Positions 6,955-16,448 of a DNA stretch of 34,587 nucleotides are shown here, in pieces; the first letter of the stretch is position 1; every line of letters begins with the position of its first letter. The stretch spans positions 1-34,587 of the forward strand of contig JAUNBH010000011.1 in assembly GCA_030527165.1 (NCBI GenBank). Direction: 5' to 3'. The notes under the pieces are model-generated. The model had not been told where the DNA came from, did not search any database, and was given only the letters and a program-made list of their open reading frames with translations. Source of the stretch: Clostridia bacterium. Lineage in GTDB: Bacteria; Bacillota; Clostridia; Christensenellales; CAG-138. The position numbers and the translations under genes were made by a program.

Positions 6955-8391
6955 CTATGCGTTGACCAGCGCCTTGTACAGATCTGCGTAGCGCTTTGCG
7001 GACGCTTTCCAGCCGAAGTTCGCGCGCATGGCGTTGCGCACGACCTTGTTCCAGGCGCGCTTGTCCCAGTAACACTCCAACGCCCTGTTTATGGCCCCGC
7101 ACATGTCGTCGGCGCAGAAGCGCGAGAAGGTAAAGCCCGTGCCCTCGCCCGTGTAACGATTGTAGGGCTTAACGCTGTCGTGCAGCCCACCCGTCTCGTG
7201 TACTATGGGCGGGGTGCCGTAGCGCATTGCTATCAGCTGGGAAATGCCGCAGGGCTCTGTCTGCGATGGCATGAGGAACATATCCGCACCGGCGTATATA
7301 CGGCGGGCGAGCGGGTCGCTGTAGTCCGAGATATAGGCGCAGCGGTCGCCATGCTTAGCGGCGAGGCCGCGGAAGAACTCCTCTATCTGCGTGTGTCCGG
7401 TGCCGAGCACGGCGAGCTGGCAGTTGCTCGCGGCGAAAGCATCCACGCTCTGCATGAGCAGCTCGAAGCCCTTTTGCGGGGTCAACCTGCTGACTATCCC
7501 CAAGAGCGGTGTGTCCGGCGACTGGGGCAGTCCCAGTTCCTCCTGCAGCTTGTCCTTGCACATCGCCTTGTTGCCGCGCGCCGTGAGCTTGTAGTTGGCA
7601 GGCAGCGCGTCGTCGGAAGCCGGGCTGAAATCGCGCCTGTCTATGCCGTTGAGTATGCCGCGCAGCCTGTTGCGGCGGCACTGCAGCAGCCCGTCAAGGC
7701 CTTCGCCCTTTTCGGGGCAGAGTATTTCCTGCGCGTATGTGGGAGATACAGTGGTGATGTAATCGCAGTAGAGTATGCCCGCCTTCATAAAGCTCGCGCC
7801 GCCGTAGTACTCTATGCCGTCCGGCGTGAGGAGGCTGTCGTCCAGTTCAAACACGTCGCGCACGAAATCCAGGTCAAACACGCCCTGATAGCGCAGATTG
7901 TGTATGGAGAAGATGGTTTTGAGGGAGGCATACGCGGGGGAGTGCGCATAGCGCAGCTTGTGCAGCATGGGAATCATGCCCGTGTGCCAGTCGTTGCAGT
8001 GCAGTATGTCGGGGGAAAAGCCCGTGTGCTCCACCGCGTCGAGCGCCGCCTTGCAGAAGAAGGAGAAGCGCTCCGCGTCCTCGTAGGCGTTGCTGTATAC
8101 ATATGGGCGGAAGAAATAGAACTCGCTGTCTATGAAGAATACGTCCAAACTGCCATGGCGCAGCTTGCGCAGCACGCAATCCTGACTGCGCCAGTTCAGC
8201 TTAACGCTGAAGCGCGCCACCTCGACTGCACGCTGCCGGAACTCCTCCGGTATGGCGCTGTACATGGGCAGCATGAGCGCGGTCTCCACGTCGAGCCGCT
8301 TTAGCGCCCGAGGGAGCGTGCCCAGCACGTCTGCGAGCCCGCCGAGCTTGACAAAGGGAGTGGCTTCCGAGCCGATAAACAAGACCTTCAT
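6955..8391 (-). CDS. glgA: Glycogen synthase (ADP-glucose, GT5 family)
   Basis: This 478-residue enzyme transfers glucose from ADP-glucose to the growing alpha-1,4-glucan. The N-terminal KLGGLADVLG (about residues 15-24) is the ADP-glucose-binding KxGGL motif of bacterial GlgA. The C-terminal domain has GIVSRLTPQKGF and the catalytic region PSQTEPCGISQLIAMRYGTPP, then HETGGL. The length is typical. It is the last gene of the operon and starts two bases after the glgD stop. No strong ribosome binding site is seen, so translational coupling is likely. A terminator follows at 6887-6924. Confidence 0.96.
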   Translation of the reverse strand: MKVLFIGSEATPFVKLGGLADVLGTLPRALKRLDVETALMLPMYSAIPEEFRQRAVEVARFSVKLNWRSQDCVLRKLRHGSLDVFFIDSEFYFFRPYVYSNAYEDAERFSFFCKAALDAVEHTGFSPDILHCNDWHTGMIPMLHKLRYAHSPAYASLKTIFSIHNLRYQGVFDLDFVRDVFELDDSLLTPDGIEYYGGASFMKAGILYCDYITTVSPTYAQEILCPEKGEGLDGLLQCRRNRLRGILNGIDRRDFSPASDDALPANYKLTARGNKAMCKDKLQEELGLPQSPDTPLLGIVSRLTPQKGFELLMQSVDAFAASNCQLAVLGTGHTQIEEFFRGLAAKHGDRCAYISDYSDPLARRIYAGADMFLMPSQTEPCGISQLIAMRYGTPPIVHETGGLHDSVKPYNRYTGEGTGFTFSRFCADDMCGAINRALECYWDKRAWNKVVRNAMRANFGWKASAKRYADLYKALVNA

Positions 8392-8393
8392 GG

Positions 8394-9518
8394 CTACACT
8401 ACCATACCCTTTCGTAGCACGACGGGGAAGCTGTTGTGACCGGAGAGCGTCCTGCCGCGCTTCACCGTGACGCCCTTGTCCATTATGACGTAATCGAGAT
8501 GCGTGTCCTCGCCTATGTCGGCTGCCTGCATCACTATCGAGTTGCGGACGACCGCGCCGCGCCCTATGCGCACGCCCCTGAAGAGTATGGAGTTCTCGAC
8601 CGCGCCGTCAATTATGCAGCCGTCTGCTATGAAGGAGTTGCTGACACTCGAGGTGGAGCCGTACCTGGCCGGCACCTCGTCCTTTACCTTGGTGTAGATT
8701 GGGTGCTCCGGGTTGAACACGTCGTTGCGCACATCGCTGTTTAGCAGCGCCATGCTCTGGTTGAAGTACATACCCATCGAGTTGAGCCTTGCCACGAAGC
8801 CATCGTAACGATAGCCGTATATCTTCAGCGAATTGGTCTTTCTTATCAGAATATCGCGTATAAAGTCGTGCTGCGCGTGCGCCGCCGCCTCCTCCACGAG
8901 GTACTCCAGGAGCGATTTCTCGAGTATGAAGCAGTCGCAGGACTGGAATTGCGTCTTGGGACGGTAGGGGTCTATCTCCATATCCGTGACGCGGCCGTCT
9001 TCGTCCAGCGAGAGCCGGAGGTCGTCAAACTGGTCGTCGGGCGAGAATGTGCGCTCCACATTGTAGAGTATGGTTATGTCGGCGCCCCGCTGCTCGTGGA
9101 AGCGCAGCATGTCGTCAAAGGTTGTGTTGTAGATGGTGTGGCTGCCCGTCAGCACGCAGTACTTCTGGGCGCTCCTGCGCACATAGCCCATGACGGAGCG
9201 CAGCGCGTCCGCGGTGCCCTTGTAGACGCCGGTGGAGTCCTTTGTGACGTACGGGGGCAGTATGAACAGCCCATCGCGCTTGCGGTTGAGGTCCCATTCC
9301 TTTCCCGCGCCGAGGTGATCCATCAGCGAGTGGTAGTTCTTCTGCGTGATGATGCCGACGTTGGTTATGCCGGAATTGACCATGCACGAGAGCACGAAGT
9401 CTATGCAGCGGTAGCGCCCGCCGTAGGGGACTGCGGCTATGGATCTCGAAGTGGTGAGGTCGCGCAGCTGCATATTGGATTCGCCGGTAAATATCAGCCC
9501 AAAGGCGTTGCCCGTCAT
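8394..9518 (-). CDS. glgD: GlgD, GlgC-like regulatory subunit of ADP-glucose pyrophosphorylase
   Basis: This 374-residue protein has a nucleotidyltransferase-like N-terminal domain and left-handed beta-helix repeats at the C terminus ([21 protein letters not shown]). It resembles GlgC but lacks the standard catalytic signature. In place of AGGQGSRL it has [10 protein letters not shown], and LTGSHTIYN replaces [10 protein letters not shown]. These are the usual GlgD features in Firmicutes, where GlgD pairs with GlgC to modulate its activity. Its ATG overlaps the glgC stop by four bases (ATGA), so the two subunits should be made in a coupled way. Confidence 0.93.
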   Translation of the reverse strand: MTGNAFGLIFTGESNMQLRDLTTSRSIAAVPYGGRYRCIDFVLSCMVNSGITNVGIITQKNYHSLMDHLGAGKEWDLNRKRDGLFILPPYVTKDSTGVYKGTADALRSVMGYVRRSAQKYCVLTGSHTIYNTTFDDMLRFHEQRGADITILYNVERTFSPDDQFDDLRLSLDEDGRVTDMEIDPYRPKTQFQSCDCFILEKSLLEYLVEEAAAHAQHDFIRDILIRKTNSLKIYGYRYDGFVARLNSMGMYFNQSMALLNSDVRNDVFNPEHPIYTKVKDEVPARYGSTSSVSNSFIADGCIIDGAVENSILFRGVRIGRGAVVRNSIVMQAADIGEDTHLDYVIMDKGVTVKRGRTLSGHNSFPVVLRKGMVV

Positions 9519-10762
9519 AGTGATGCACCTCCGTTATCGCTGAGTGTGTCTGCGGTGAGTTTTGAGACCACCATGCCCGCGGGCACGCGCTTGCCCGCCG
9601 GCAGCTCTATCGAGTCCGCGATGAGCGTTATGTCGCCCGTGAGCGAGTTGTCGTACGCCGGGTCGCCGTCCTGCTTAGGGCAGCCTATGAGCGTATGCGC
9701 TCCCACGCGGGCGTTCTCGCCAACTATGGCTTTAAGCACCGTGGCGCCGTCGCCTATCACGGCGCCGGGCATTATTACCGAGTCGCGCACGACGGCGCCC
9801 TGGCCTATGTGACAGCCGGAGAACAGCACGCTGTGATACACATTCCCGTACACGTTGGAGCCCTCCGTGACGAGCGAACCCTCGACGTGGGCGTCGGAGG
9901 ACACGAAGTGCGGCGGCATGACGGCGTTCTTACTGTATATGCGCCAGTCCTTGTCATACAGGTCGAGCTTGGGCGGGTCGCATATAAGATCCATGTTGGC
10001 CTCCCAGAGGCTGGATATGGTGCCCACGTCCTTCCAGTAGCCCGTGAATGGATACGCGAACATGCTCAGCCCGTCGGATAGCATGGAGGGTATTATGTCC
10101 TTTCCAAAGTCGTTGTGGGAGTTGGCGCTCGCAGAATCGCGCAGCAGGTAGTCCTTCAGCGTCTTCCACGAGAAGATGTATATGCCCATGGACGCCTTGT
10201 CGCTCTTGGGCGCCTGTGGCTTCTCCTCGAATTCGACTATCCTGTTCTGCGCGTCCGTGTTCATTATGCCAAAGCGGCTCGCCTCCTCCATGGGGACTTT
10301 GAGCACCGCTATCGTGCAGTCCGCGCCGGTGCGCATGTGCTCGAGGTGCATGAGGTGGTAGTCCATCTTGTATATGTGGTCGCCGGAGAGTATCAGCACG
10401 TCGTCGGGGTCGAACTGGTCTATAAACGCCATGTTCTGGAATATGGCGTTGGCGGTGCCGGAGTACCACTGCCCCCGGTCGCCGGTGACGTACGGCGGCA
10501 GCACGTATACGCCCCCGCGCAGCCTGTCCAAGTCCCACGCCTGACCGGTTCCGAGGTAGGCGTTCAGTTCGAGCGGCTCATACTGCGTGAGCACGCCCAC
10601 CGTGTCGATGTCCGAGTTGACGCAGTTGGACAGCGGAAAATCGATTATCCGATACTTGCCGCCATATGGGACGGCCGGCTTGGCCATGCGGTTCGTCAGC
10701 ACGCCAAGCCGACTGCCCTGTCCGCCTGCGAGCAGCATGGCAATCAGTTTTTTCTTTTTCAT
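9515..10762 (-). CDS. glgC: Glucose-1-phosphate adenylyltransferase (ADP-glucose pyrophosphorylase)
   Basis: This 415-residue enzyme makes ADP-glucose from ATP and glucose-1-phosphate, the committed step of glycogen synthesis. The pyrophosphorylase signature [15 protein letters not shown] is at residues 9-23, with [15 protein letters not shown] after it and [11 protein letters not shown] in the active site. The C-terminal part has hexapeptide beta-helix repeats ([20 protein letters not shown]). Unlike GlgD it keeps the catalytic residues. The stop of glgB and the start of glgC share one base (TAATG). Supply of glucose-1-phosphate could come from the phosphohexomutase at 19545, which is inference. 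Confidence 0.97.
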   Translation of the reverse strand: MKKKKLIAMLLAGGQGSRLGVLTNRMAKPAVPYGGKYRIIDFPLSNCVNSDIDTVGVLTQYEPLELNAYLGTGQAWDLDRLRGGVYVLPPYVTGDRGQWYSGTANAIFQNMAFIDQFDPDDVLILSGDHIYKMDYHLMHLEHMRTGADCTIAVLKVPMEEASRFGIMNTDAQNRIVEFEEKPQAPKSDKASMGIYIFSWKTLKDYLLRDSASANSHNDFGKDIIPSMLSDGLSMFAYPFTGYWKDVGTISSLWEANMDLICDPPKLDLYDKDWRIYSKNAVMPPHFVSSDAHVEGSLVTEGSNVYGNVYHSVLFSGCHIGQGAVVRDSVIMPGAVIGDGATVLKAIVGENARVGAHTLIGCPKQDGDPAYDNSLTGDITLIADSIELPAGKRVPAGMVVSKLTADTLSDNGGASL

Positions 10763-12606
10763 TAGACAGTAACCTCCGCAGCGTTGTGTTCGATTTCAAA
10801 CATAATCCCCTCGTAGGGCAGTAGATCGATGTAAACGATGCCGTCGTCGTCACAGCGCAGCTCCCTGTGCTCATAGCTTCCGCCGTACTGGGCCTCCTGG
10901 GTGGATATCATGGGCACGAGCACCGCGCCCTCCTGGAGCTCGACTTTGTAGCCTATGTGCCGTGCGGGAACGAAATTCAGCATTACGAGAATATCCCGCT
11001 GTCCCGTCGCGCGGCGCGTAAAGCCAATTACGCTCCGGTCGTTGTCGTCGACGCTCACCCACTTGAAGCAATGCCAGCCGTCCTCACTGCGATACAGCGC
11101 GGGATGCTCGCGGTACAGGCGGTTTAGCCGCGCCGCGTAGCGCTGCATTTCGGCGTGGCGCGGGTAGCTGAGCAGCTCCCATTGGAGCGTGCGCCTGAAG
11201 TCCCACTCGTCGAACTGAGCGAGCTCCGTACCCATAAACGTCAGCTTTTTGCCGGGCATGGCAAACTGGTACATCAGCATCAGCCGCGCCTGGGCGAACT
11301 TGTCGTCGTACTCCCCGGGCATTTTGCTGACGATGGAGCGCTTTCCGTACACGACCTCGTCATGCGAGTAGGGCAATATGTAGTGTTCGCTGAATGCGTA
11401 TATCATGGGGAATGTCAGCTTCTCGTGATGGTACTTGCGGTATACGCTGTCCAACTCCATGTATGAGAGGCTGTCGTTCATGAAGCCCATGTTCCATTTG
11501 TAGTCAAAACCCAGCCCAAAGGGCGGGGCGAGCGTTACCCCGGGGAAGGCGGTGCTCTCCTCGGCGATCATGAGCGCGCCGGGGCAGCGCTGATGCACCA
11601 TCGTATTGAGGTCCCGCAGAAAGTCTATCGCCTCGAGATTGTCCCTGCCGCCGTAGCGATTCATGAGGCATTCCCGCGGGTCACGGCAGTAGTCGTGGTA
11701 GAGCATGAAGCTCACCGCGTCCACCCGAAGCCCGTCTGCGTGGAACTCCTCGAGCCAGAAGAGCGCGCTCGACATCATGAAGCTGCGCACCTGCGGCGTC
11801 GCGTAGTCGAACAGGAGCGTTCCCCAGTCCCGCTGTTCGCTCCGGCGCGGGTCGGGATGCTCAAAGAGGGGCGTCCCGTCGAACAGCCGCAGACCGTAAT
11901 CGTCCTTGGGAAAGTGCGCGGGGACCCAGTCCAGTATGACGCCTATGCCCGCCCGGTGGCACCCGTCTATGAAGCGCTTTAGGTCGTCGGGCGTGCCGTA
12001 GCGCGACGTCGTTGAGAAGAAACCGGTCACCTGGTAACCCCAACTGTCGTCGAGGGGATGCTCCATCACGGGCATGAGCTCTATATGCGTATAACCCATA
12101 TCGACGACATACGGTATCAGCGTCTGCGCGAGCTCGCTGTACGTCTTGGACTGGTCGAATGACCCCAGGTGCACCTCGTATATGCTCATGGGCAGGCTGT
12201 AATGGTCTGCCTGCGCCCGCCATGCCATGTGCTCGGCGTCCGTCCACTCAAACGCGTCGGCATCCGTGATTATTGAATCGTTCTCCGGCCGGTGCGTGGT
12301 GTAAAATGCGAACGGATCCGCCTTATACAGCACGTTGCCCGCGGAGTCGACTATTCGGAACTTGTAGCGGTCGCCAGGCTTCGCGTCGGGAACGACGCAC
12401 TTCCACACGCCGGTGGAGCCTATCGGCGCCATCTGATGCGAGAGGTCGTAATCGCAGAAAGAGCCGACGACATTAACATACCGCGCGTTGGGCGCCCACA
12501 CGGCGAACATAAATCCATCGCCGTGACGATGGCAGCCGAGGGCGCGATATGCGTACGCGTTCCTGCCCGTGTTAAACAGGTATAATGCTGTGTCGTCGAG
12601 CGGCAT
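10762..12606 (-). CDS. glgB: 1,4-alpha-glucan branching enzyme (GH13)
   Basis: This 614-residue enzyme adds alpha-1,6 branches to glycogen. A CBM48-like N-terminal domain ([19 protein letters not shown]) precedes the GH13 barrel with its signatures: [16 protein letters not shown], the nucleophile Asp in [10 protein letters not shown] (residue 296), the acid/base Glu in MIAEEST, and [12 protein letters not shown]. The length is typical of the shorter GlgB form. An ATG five codons upstream (12621) is in frame, but GGAGG at 12615-12619 lies inside those five codons and points to the ATG at 12606. It is the first gene of the glgB-C-D-A operon. Confidence 0.95.
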   Translation of the reverse strand: MPLDDTALYLFNTGRNAYAYRALGCHRHGDGFMFAVWAPNARYVNVVGSFCDYDLSHQMAPIGSTGVWKCVVPDAKPGDRYKFRIVDSAGNVLYKADPFAFYTTHRPENDSIITDADAFEWTDAEHMAWRAQADHYSLPMSIYEVHLGSFDQSKTYSELAQTLIPYVVDMGYTHIELMPVMEHPLDDSWGYQVTGFFSTTSRYGTPDDLKRFIDGCHRAGIGVILDWVPAHFPKDDYGLRLFDGTPLFEHPDPRRSEQRDWGTLLFDYATPQVRSFMMSSALFWLEEFHADGLRVDAVSFMLYHDYCRDPRECLMNRYGGRDNLEAIDFLRDLNTMVHQRCPGALMIAEESTAFPGVTLAPPFGLGFDYKWNMGFMNDSLSYMELDSVYRKYHHEKLTFPMIYAFSEHYILPYSHDEVVYGKRSIVSKMPGEYDDKFAQARLMLMYQFAMPGKKLTFMGTELAQFDEWDFRRTLQWELLSYPRHAEMQRYAARLNRLYREHPALYRSEDGWHCFKWVSVDDNDRSVIGFTRRATGQRDILVMLNFVPARHIGYKVELQEGAVLVPMISTQEAQYGGSYEHRELRCDDDGIVYIDLLPYEGIMFEIEHNAAEVTV

Positions 12607-12626
12607 GTACGTTTCCTCCATATATC

Positions 12627-12640
12627 ATTATACTATTATA
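12627..12640 (-). promoter_or_regulatory. Tandem -10 elements upstream of glgB
   Basis: Two perfect TATAAT boxes are present on the minus strand, at 12640-12635 and 12632-12627, in an AT-rich pocket. No convincing -35 is visible 16-18 bases upstream, where the DNA is GC-rich, so an activator may be needed. The downstream box is only five bases from the in-frame ATG at 12621. Confidence 0.5.
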
Positions 12641-12691
12641 TCATAAAAAGCGGCGGCGCGCCCTCAAATCGATGCAGTCGCGCAATTAACT

Positions 12692-12726
12692 AAAAACGGC
12701 AGCGCGCCAAGAGGCAACGGCTGCCG
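12692..12726 (-). terminator. Intrinsic terminator of the ychF-TSCPD-yhaM operon
   Basis: On the minus strand, CGGCAG (12726-12721) pairs with CTGCCG (12702-12697) across a GC-rich loop and is followed by five T residues (12696-12692). It lies 16 bases after the yhaM stop. Confidence 0.72.
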
Positions 12727-12742
12727 GAATAGCGCGGAATGC

Positions 12743-13711
12743 TCACAGGCCGTGGTTGTAGAGCTTCCGGTCGTCCAGCGCCCACATGCGCTGCGAGAAG
12801 CCGTGCGTCGGCACGCCGTTTAGCCCGTCGTACATCTCGTAGAGCTTTGCGTCGAGGCTGTCCAACGCGCTCACTATCTCCGCCTCCGGAAACATGGGGC
12901 ACTTGGGGCTGCCGAACTCGGGCTTGGTGTGGTGGGAGAGTATTATGTGCTGCAGCAGCATGCAAGTATCCAGGCTTATGGAGAGCTCGCGCGCGGCCTC
13001 GCCCACGAGGTTGACGCCTATGCTGATGTGCCCCAGCAGCTCGCCCTCGGCGGTATAGCCGGAGGCTATGCCCAAATCGGACACCTCCAACTCGCTTATT
13101 TTGGCTATATCGTGCAGTATTATGCCAGCATACACTAAATCCGCGTTTAGCGCCGGGTAGAGCGCGCCGTACGTCGCACACAGGTCCTTTGCGACATGCA
13201 GCATGGTAAGCGTGTGGAACAGCAGCCCGCCCCGCACCGCGTGATGCAGCCGGAGTGCGGCGGGGAAGAAGCGCAGCGCGTAGTTATACCTGTCGAGCAG
13301 GTGCTGTGATATGCGCTTCAGCTCGTCGTTGCGCATGAGCTCCGTATACGCCCAGACCTCCGCGTACATGGCGTCCGAGTCCTGCGGGGCGCAGGGTATG
13401 AGCTCGCTGAGGTCGACTTTGTCGGCGGGAGTGGCTTTGCGTATGCGCTCGACGCGGAGCTGCTCTTGGTCGCGGTACAGGGTAACCGTTCCGCGCACCT
13501 TTATGAGGTCTTGCGGCTGAAATGTACCGTGCGTGGAGACGTCGTAATCCCACAGCTTGGCATTGACTTCGCCGTCGGCGTCGAACAGCGTCATATCGAG
13601 ATAATCCGCGCCCTTGACATTGCTCCTGACCTGGGCGGCCTTTACGACGCAGAAGCCTTCGACTTGGTTTTCGGAGCCGTTTATGCAGTTAAAGAGGAGG
13701 CGCATTCTCAT
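12743..13711 (-). CDS. yhaM: 3'-5' exoribonuclease YhaM family (OB-fold plus HD domain)
   Basis: This 322-residue protein has an N-terminal OB-type nucleic-acid-binding domain (about residues 14-95, with VRSNVKGADYLDMTLFDADG). It is followed by an HD phosphohydrolase domain with GGLLFHT (H166) and the metal-binding HD pair at residues 200-201 in IILHDIAK. This arrangement and length match YhaM of Bacillus, a 3'-5' exoribonuclease involved in RNA turnover. Its start lies four bases after the stop of the TSCPD gene. Residues 3 and 1 are both Met codons; the first is used here. A terminator follows at 12692-12726. Confidence 0.88.
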   Translation of the reverse strand: MRMRLLFNCINGSENQVEGFCVVKAAQVRSNVKGADYLDMTLFDADGEVNAKLWDYDVSTHGTFQPQDLIKVRGTVTLYRDQEQLRVERIRKATPADKVDLSELIPCAPQDSDAMYAEVWAYTELMRNDELKRISQHLLDRYNYALRFFPAALRLHHAVRGGLLFHTLTMLHVAKDLCATYGALYPALNADLVYAGIILHDIAKISELEVSDLGIASGYTAEGELLGHISIGVNLVGEAARELSISLDTCMLLQHIILSHHTKPEFGSPKCPMFPEAEIVSALDSLDAKLYEMYDGLNGVPTHGFSQRMWALDDRKLYNHGL

Positions 13712-13715
13712 ACGG

Positions 13716-13967
13716 TCACTCGCCCTTCACGGTCGACTCGAGCGCCCTGGCGAACTGATCGCCGCAGGAAGTGGACTTGCCGCCGCAGTGTATTCCCCTC
13801 AGCCGGCGGATGGCCTCCTCGACGGTCATGCCCTCCACGAGCCTGCCCAGCGCCTGCAGATTGCCGTTGCAGCCGTTGGTGTATACGACGTTGTGTACGA
13901 CGCCGCCCTCGACGTCGAAGTCGATCTTGGTAGAACACACTCCCTTGGGGTAATAGACGTGATGCAT
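13716..13967 (-). CDS. Small TSCPD-domain protein (TIGR03905-type)
   Basis: This 83-residue protein ends with a TSCGDQFARAL segment, a variant of the TSCPDQL motif seen at the C terminus of some adenosylcobalamin-dependent ribonucleotide reductases and in small stand-alone proteins. Four further cysteines (residues 11, 33, 62 and 68) suggest metal or thiol chemistry. The function is unknown. It starts with AGGAGG seven bases upstream. It sits between ychF (18 bases upstream) and yhaM (4 bases downstream), so all three share one transcript. The Pro-to-Gly change in the motif is a minor oddity. Confidence 0.82.
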   Translation of the reverse strand: MHHVYYPKGVCSTKIDFDVEGGVVHNVVYTNGCNGNLQALGRLVEGMTVEEAIRRLRGIHCGGKSTSCGDQFARALESTVKGE

Positions 13968-13985
13968 TGAATACCTCCTGAATGA

Positions 13986-15074
13986 TTATACGTTGAAGCG
14001 GAACAGCACTATGTCGCCGTCCTGCATAATGTACTCCTTGCCTTCGGAGCGGATAAGCCCCTTTTCTCTGCACTCCTGCATAGTGCGGTGCTCCATGAGC
14101 ACGTCATATGCCACGACCTCGGCGCGAATGAAGCCGCGCTCAAAGTCCGTGTGTATCTTGCCCGACGCTTGAGGCGCCTTTGTGCCGCGCGCTATGGTCC
14201 AGGCGCGCACTTCCTTGGGGCCGGCGGTCAGGTAGCTTATGAGGCCGAGCAGCCGGTAACACGCCTTTATGAGCTTGTCCAGGCCGCTCTGCTCTATGCC
14301 CATGAGCTCCAGGAACGGCCCCTTTTCCTCGGGGCTGAGCTGCGCTACCTCCTCCTCGAGCTTGGCGCATATGGTGAGCGCCTCCGCGCCCTCGCGCCGC
14401 GCCGCTTCGTATACGGCGCGCACCATGGCGTTTTCGCCGCTCATGCCGCTTTCATCCACGTTGCAGACGTATATGACGGGCTTCGAGGTCAACAGGAACA
14501 GCGCGTCACAGAGCGGCTTCTCCTCGGCGGTGAGCTCCATTCCGCGCACGGGTCTGCCGGACTCGAGGTGTGCGAGCACGCGCTTGTAGAACGCGGCCTC
14601 CTCGAGCAGTTTCTTGTCGCCGCCCTTGGAGTTTTTCAGCGTGCGCTCTATGCGGCGCTCCATAGTCTCCATGTCCGCGAATATCAGCTCCAGGTTGATG
14701 GTCTCCATATCGCGCGAGGGGTCGACGGTAGCGTCCACATGGACTATGTTCTCGTCCTCAAAACAGCGCACCACATGAACTATGGCGTCAACCTCGCGTA
14801 TATGGGACAGAAACTTGTTGCCCAAGCCCTCGCCCTTATATGCGCCGCGCACGAGGCCGGCGATGTCCAAAAACTCTATCGTCGCGGGCGTGACCTTTTC
14901 GGGTGAGTGCATGCGCGCCAGCGCGTCGAGCCTTTCGTCCGGCACGGGGACTACGCCCACATTGGGTTCGATGGTGCAAAAGGGATAGTTAGCGGACTGC
15001 GCGCCCGCTCGCGTTATAGCGTTAAACAGCGTGCTCTTTCCCACGTTGGGAAGTCCAACGACGCCAAGCTTCAT
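13986..15074 (-). CDS. ychF: Redox-regulated ATPase YchF (Obg-family)
   Basis: This 362-residue protein is a universally conserved P-loop ATPase that binds ribosomes and is linked to oxidative stress responses. The Walker A motif GLPNVGKS is at residues 7-14, the G3 motif DIAGLVRGA follows, and NVDE replaces the usual NKxD, as is standard for this ATP-using family. A coiled-coil helical insert lies between, and the C terminus is a TGS domain (RAWTIARGTKAPQASGKIH, FIRAEVVAYD). The length is typical. GGAG about ten bases upstream supports the start, and a perfect consensus promoter lies at 15109-15137. It leads the operon with the TSCPD protein and yhaM. Confidence 0.97.
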   Translation of the reverse strand: MKLGVVGLPNVGKSTLFNAITRAGAQSANYPFCTIEPNVGVVPVPDERLDALARMHSPEKVTPATIEFLDIAGLVRGAYKGEGLGNKFLSHIREVDAIVHVVRCFEDENIVHVDATVDPSRDMETINLELIFADMETMERRIERTLKNSKGGDKKLLEEAAFYKRVLAHLESGRPVRGMELTAEEKPLCDALFLLTSKPVIYVCNVDESGMSGENAMVRAVYEAARREGAEALTICAKLEEEVAQLSPEEKGPFLELMGIEQSGLDKLIKACYRLLGLISYLTAGPKEVRAWTIARGTKAPQASGKIHTDFERGFIRAEVVAYDVLMEHRTMQECREKGLIRSEGKEYIMQDGDIVLFRFNV

Positions 15075-15108
15075 CTCGTTTATCTCCTGCGAATTATCGT
15101 CACATATG

Positions 15109-15137
15109 ATTATATGCGCAACTCAGGCGGGTGTCAA
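15109..15137 (-). promoter_or_regulatory. Consensus promoter for the ychF operon
   Basis: On the minus strand, TTGACA (15137-15132) and TATAAT (15114-15109) are separated by exactly 17 bases: a perfect housekeeping promoter. Directly upstream is the 14-base palindrome at 15138-15151, shared with the divergent promoter. Confidence 0.85.
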
Positions 15138-15166
15138 CGCGCCGCGGCGCGGGTGGGGAGGGGAAT

Positions 15167-15196
15167 TTGCCGGGCGGGTGCGCGGCGTGGTATAAT
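15167..15196 (+). promoter_or_regulatory. Predicted promoter for the DUF523/two-component genes
   Basis: TTGCCG (15167-15172) and TATAAT (15191-15196) are separated by 18 bases, with TGG before the -10 giving an extended -10. It is divergent from the ychF promoter, with the 15138-15151 palindrome between them. Confidence 0.6.
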
Positions 15197-15256
15197 AATG
15201 TGAACATTTTATTAATAAATGGGCGGAAGTATTGTTTTGGCGGAAAGGGAACAATT

Positions 15257-15745
15257 ATGATATATATGATGTCCGCGTGCCTGGCGGGGTGCGCCTGCAG
15301 ATATGACGGCGGCTCCTGTACTCGCGATTGGGCGAAAGCGGCGGCGCGCGCCAAGGAGTGCGTGCTCTGCTGCCCGGAGCAGCTCGGCGGCCTCGGCACG
15401 CCGCGTGAACCCGCAGAGCTCACGGGCGATGGCATGGAGGTGCTCAGGGGCGGCGCGCGGGTAATGACCGCGAGCGGAAGGGACGTAACGCGCAGCTTTC
15501 TGCTGGGCGCGTACAGGGCGCTCGCGCTCGCGCGGCACAACGGGGTTGAGCTGGCGGTGCTCAAGTCGCGCAGCCCGTCGTGCGGGTGCGCGGAGGTATA
15601 CGATGGGACGTTTTCGGGCGCGCTCTGCGGGCGTGACGGCGTGACTGCCGCATTGCTCAATCACAACGGCATAGAGTGCGTCACCGAGGATGAGTTTGAG
15701 AGGCGGCAAAATGACGGACAAGAGAGAGCGGATACTGGTAATTGA
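15257..15745 (+). CDS. DUF523 family protein
   Basis: This 162-residue protein has the family's N-terminal signature SACLAGCACRYDGG and the core LKSRSPSCGC, with many conserved cysteines (C-rich throughout, for example VLCCPEQLGG). Members are small, widespread bacterial proteins of unknown function; the cysteines suggest metal or Fe-S binding. The ATG at 15257 gives the usual family start and has GAAAGGGA upstream, though longer frames exist. Its last 35 bases overlap the start of the response regulator in another frame, so translation of the two is probably linked. An upstream 13-codon frame (15219-15260) ends in TGA overlapping this ATG. Confidence 0.85.
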   Translation: MIYMMSACLAGCACRYDGGSCTRDWAKAAARAKECVLCCPEQLGGLGTPREPAELTGDGMEVLRGGARVMTASGRDVTRSFLLGAYRALALARHNGVELAVLKSRSPSCGCAEVYDGTFSGALCGRDGVTAALLNHNGIECVTEDEFERRQNDGQERADTGN

Positions 15746-16409
15746 CGACGACGTAAACGTAGTGCGCATAGTCGAGCTGTACTTCGAGCGCGAGGGTTAC
15801 GAGGTGGCGTCATGCGCGCGCGGGGACACGGCGCTGGAGGCGTTTCGCATGTGCGAGCCTAAGCTCGTGCTGCTGGACATAATGCTCCCGGGCAGAGACG
15901 GGTACGACGTGCTGCGCGACATACGGGAGCTGAGCGCCGTTCCCGTGATAATGCTCACGGCCAAGGGCGATACGGACGACAGAGTGGACGGGTTGGACTT
16001 GGGCGCGGATGACTACGTGGCGAAGCCGTTTGACGCGAAGGAACTGGTGGCGCGTGCGCGCGCGGTGCTCCGGCGGGCGTATTATGACTCCGGAGTGTAC
16101 AAGACCGCTCTGACTTACGGCAATCTGAGCATATCCATAGATAGTTACGAGGTCGAGCTCAACGGCGAACGGGTAAAGATGCCCCCAAAGGAGCTGGAAC
16201 TGCTGTATTGCCTCGCGTCGAATGCCGGCAGGGTGTTCACCCGGGAGCAGCTCTTGGAGCAGGTATGGGGCTTTGACTTCTTCGGCGACACGCGCACGGT
16301 GGACGTGCACATTAAGCGCATACGCGAGAAGCTCGCCGACAGGCAGGGCTGGGATATAATAACGAGACATACCGTGGGATACATGTTCACCGCGGACGGG
16401 ATGCAGTGA
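15711..16409 (+). CDS. OmpR/PhoB-family response regulator
   Basis: This 232-residue regulator has a receiver domain with acidic pocket D12-D13-D14, phosphoacceptor D56 (LVLLDIMLPG), T83 and K105. It is followed by a winged-helix DNA-binding domain (about residues 130-230, including VFTREQLLEQVWG and TVDVHIKRIREKL). It overlaps the DUF523 gene by 35 bases. The frame runs further upstream, but GAGGCGG at 15700-15706 supports the ATG at 15711. The partner kinase begins 39 bases downstream and an HtrA protease follows, as in the CssRS-HtrA secretion stress systems of Bacillus. The exact signal is not known. Confidence 0.95.
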   Translation: MTDKRERILVIDDDVNVVRIVELYFEREGYEVASCARGDTALEAFRMCEPKLVLLDIMLPGRDGYDVLRDIRELSAVPVIMLTAKGDTDDRVDGLDLGADDYVAKPFDAKELVARARAVLRRAYYDSGVYKTALTYGNLSISIDSYEVELNGERVKMPPKELELLYCLASNAGRVFTREQLLEQVWGFDFFGDTRTVDVHIKRIREKLADRQGWDIITRHTVGYMFTADGMQ

Positions 16410-16434
16410 CGGAGTCGCAAAGCCGTTCGAGCTG

Positions 16435-16443
16435 TGCTATAAT
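16435..16443 (+). promoter_or_regulatory. Extended -10 element directly before the sensor kinase start
   Basis: TGCTATAAT is a perfect extended -10 (TGn plus TATAAT at 16438-16443). Only five bases separate it from the ATG at 16449, so transcription would begin at or beside the start codon. The -35 region is weak (TCGCAA at 16415-16420), as tolerated for extended -10 promoters. Confidence 0.5.
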
Positions 16444-16448
16444 CAGAT

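Noticed and set aside
6901-8304. Long open frame (467 codons) on the plus strand
   Set aside because: It lies fully opposite glgA, has no family resemblance and reads as a compositional mirror of a GC-rich gene.
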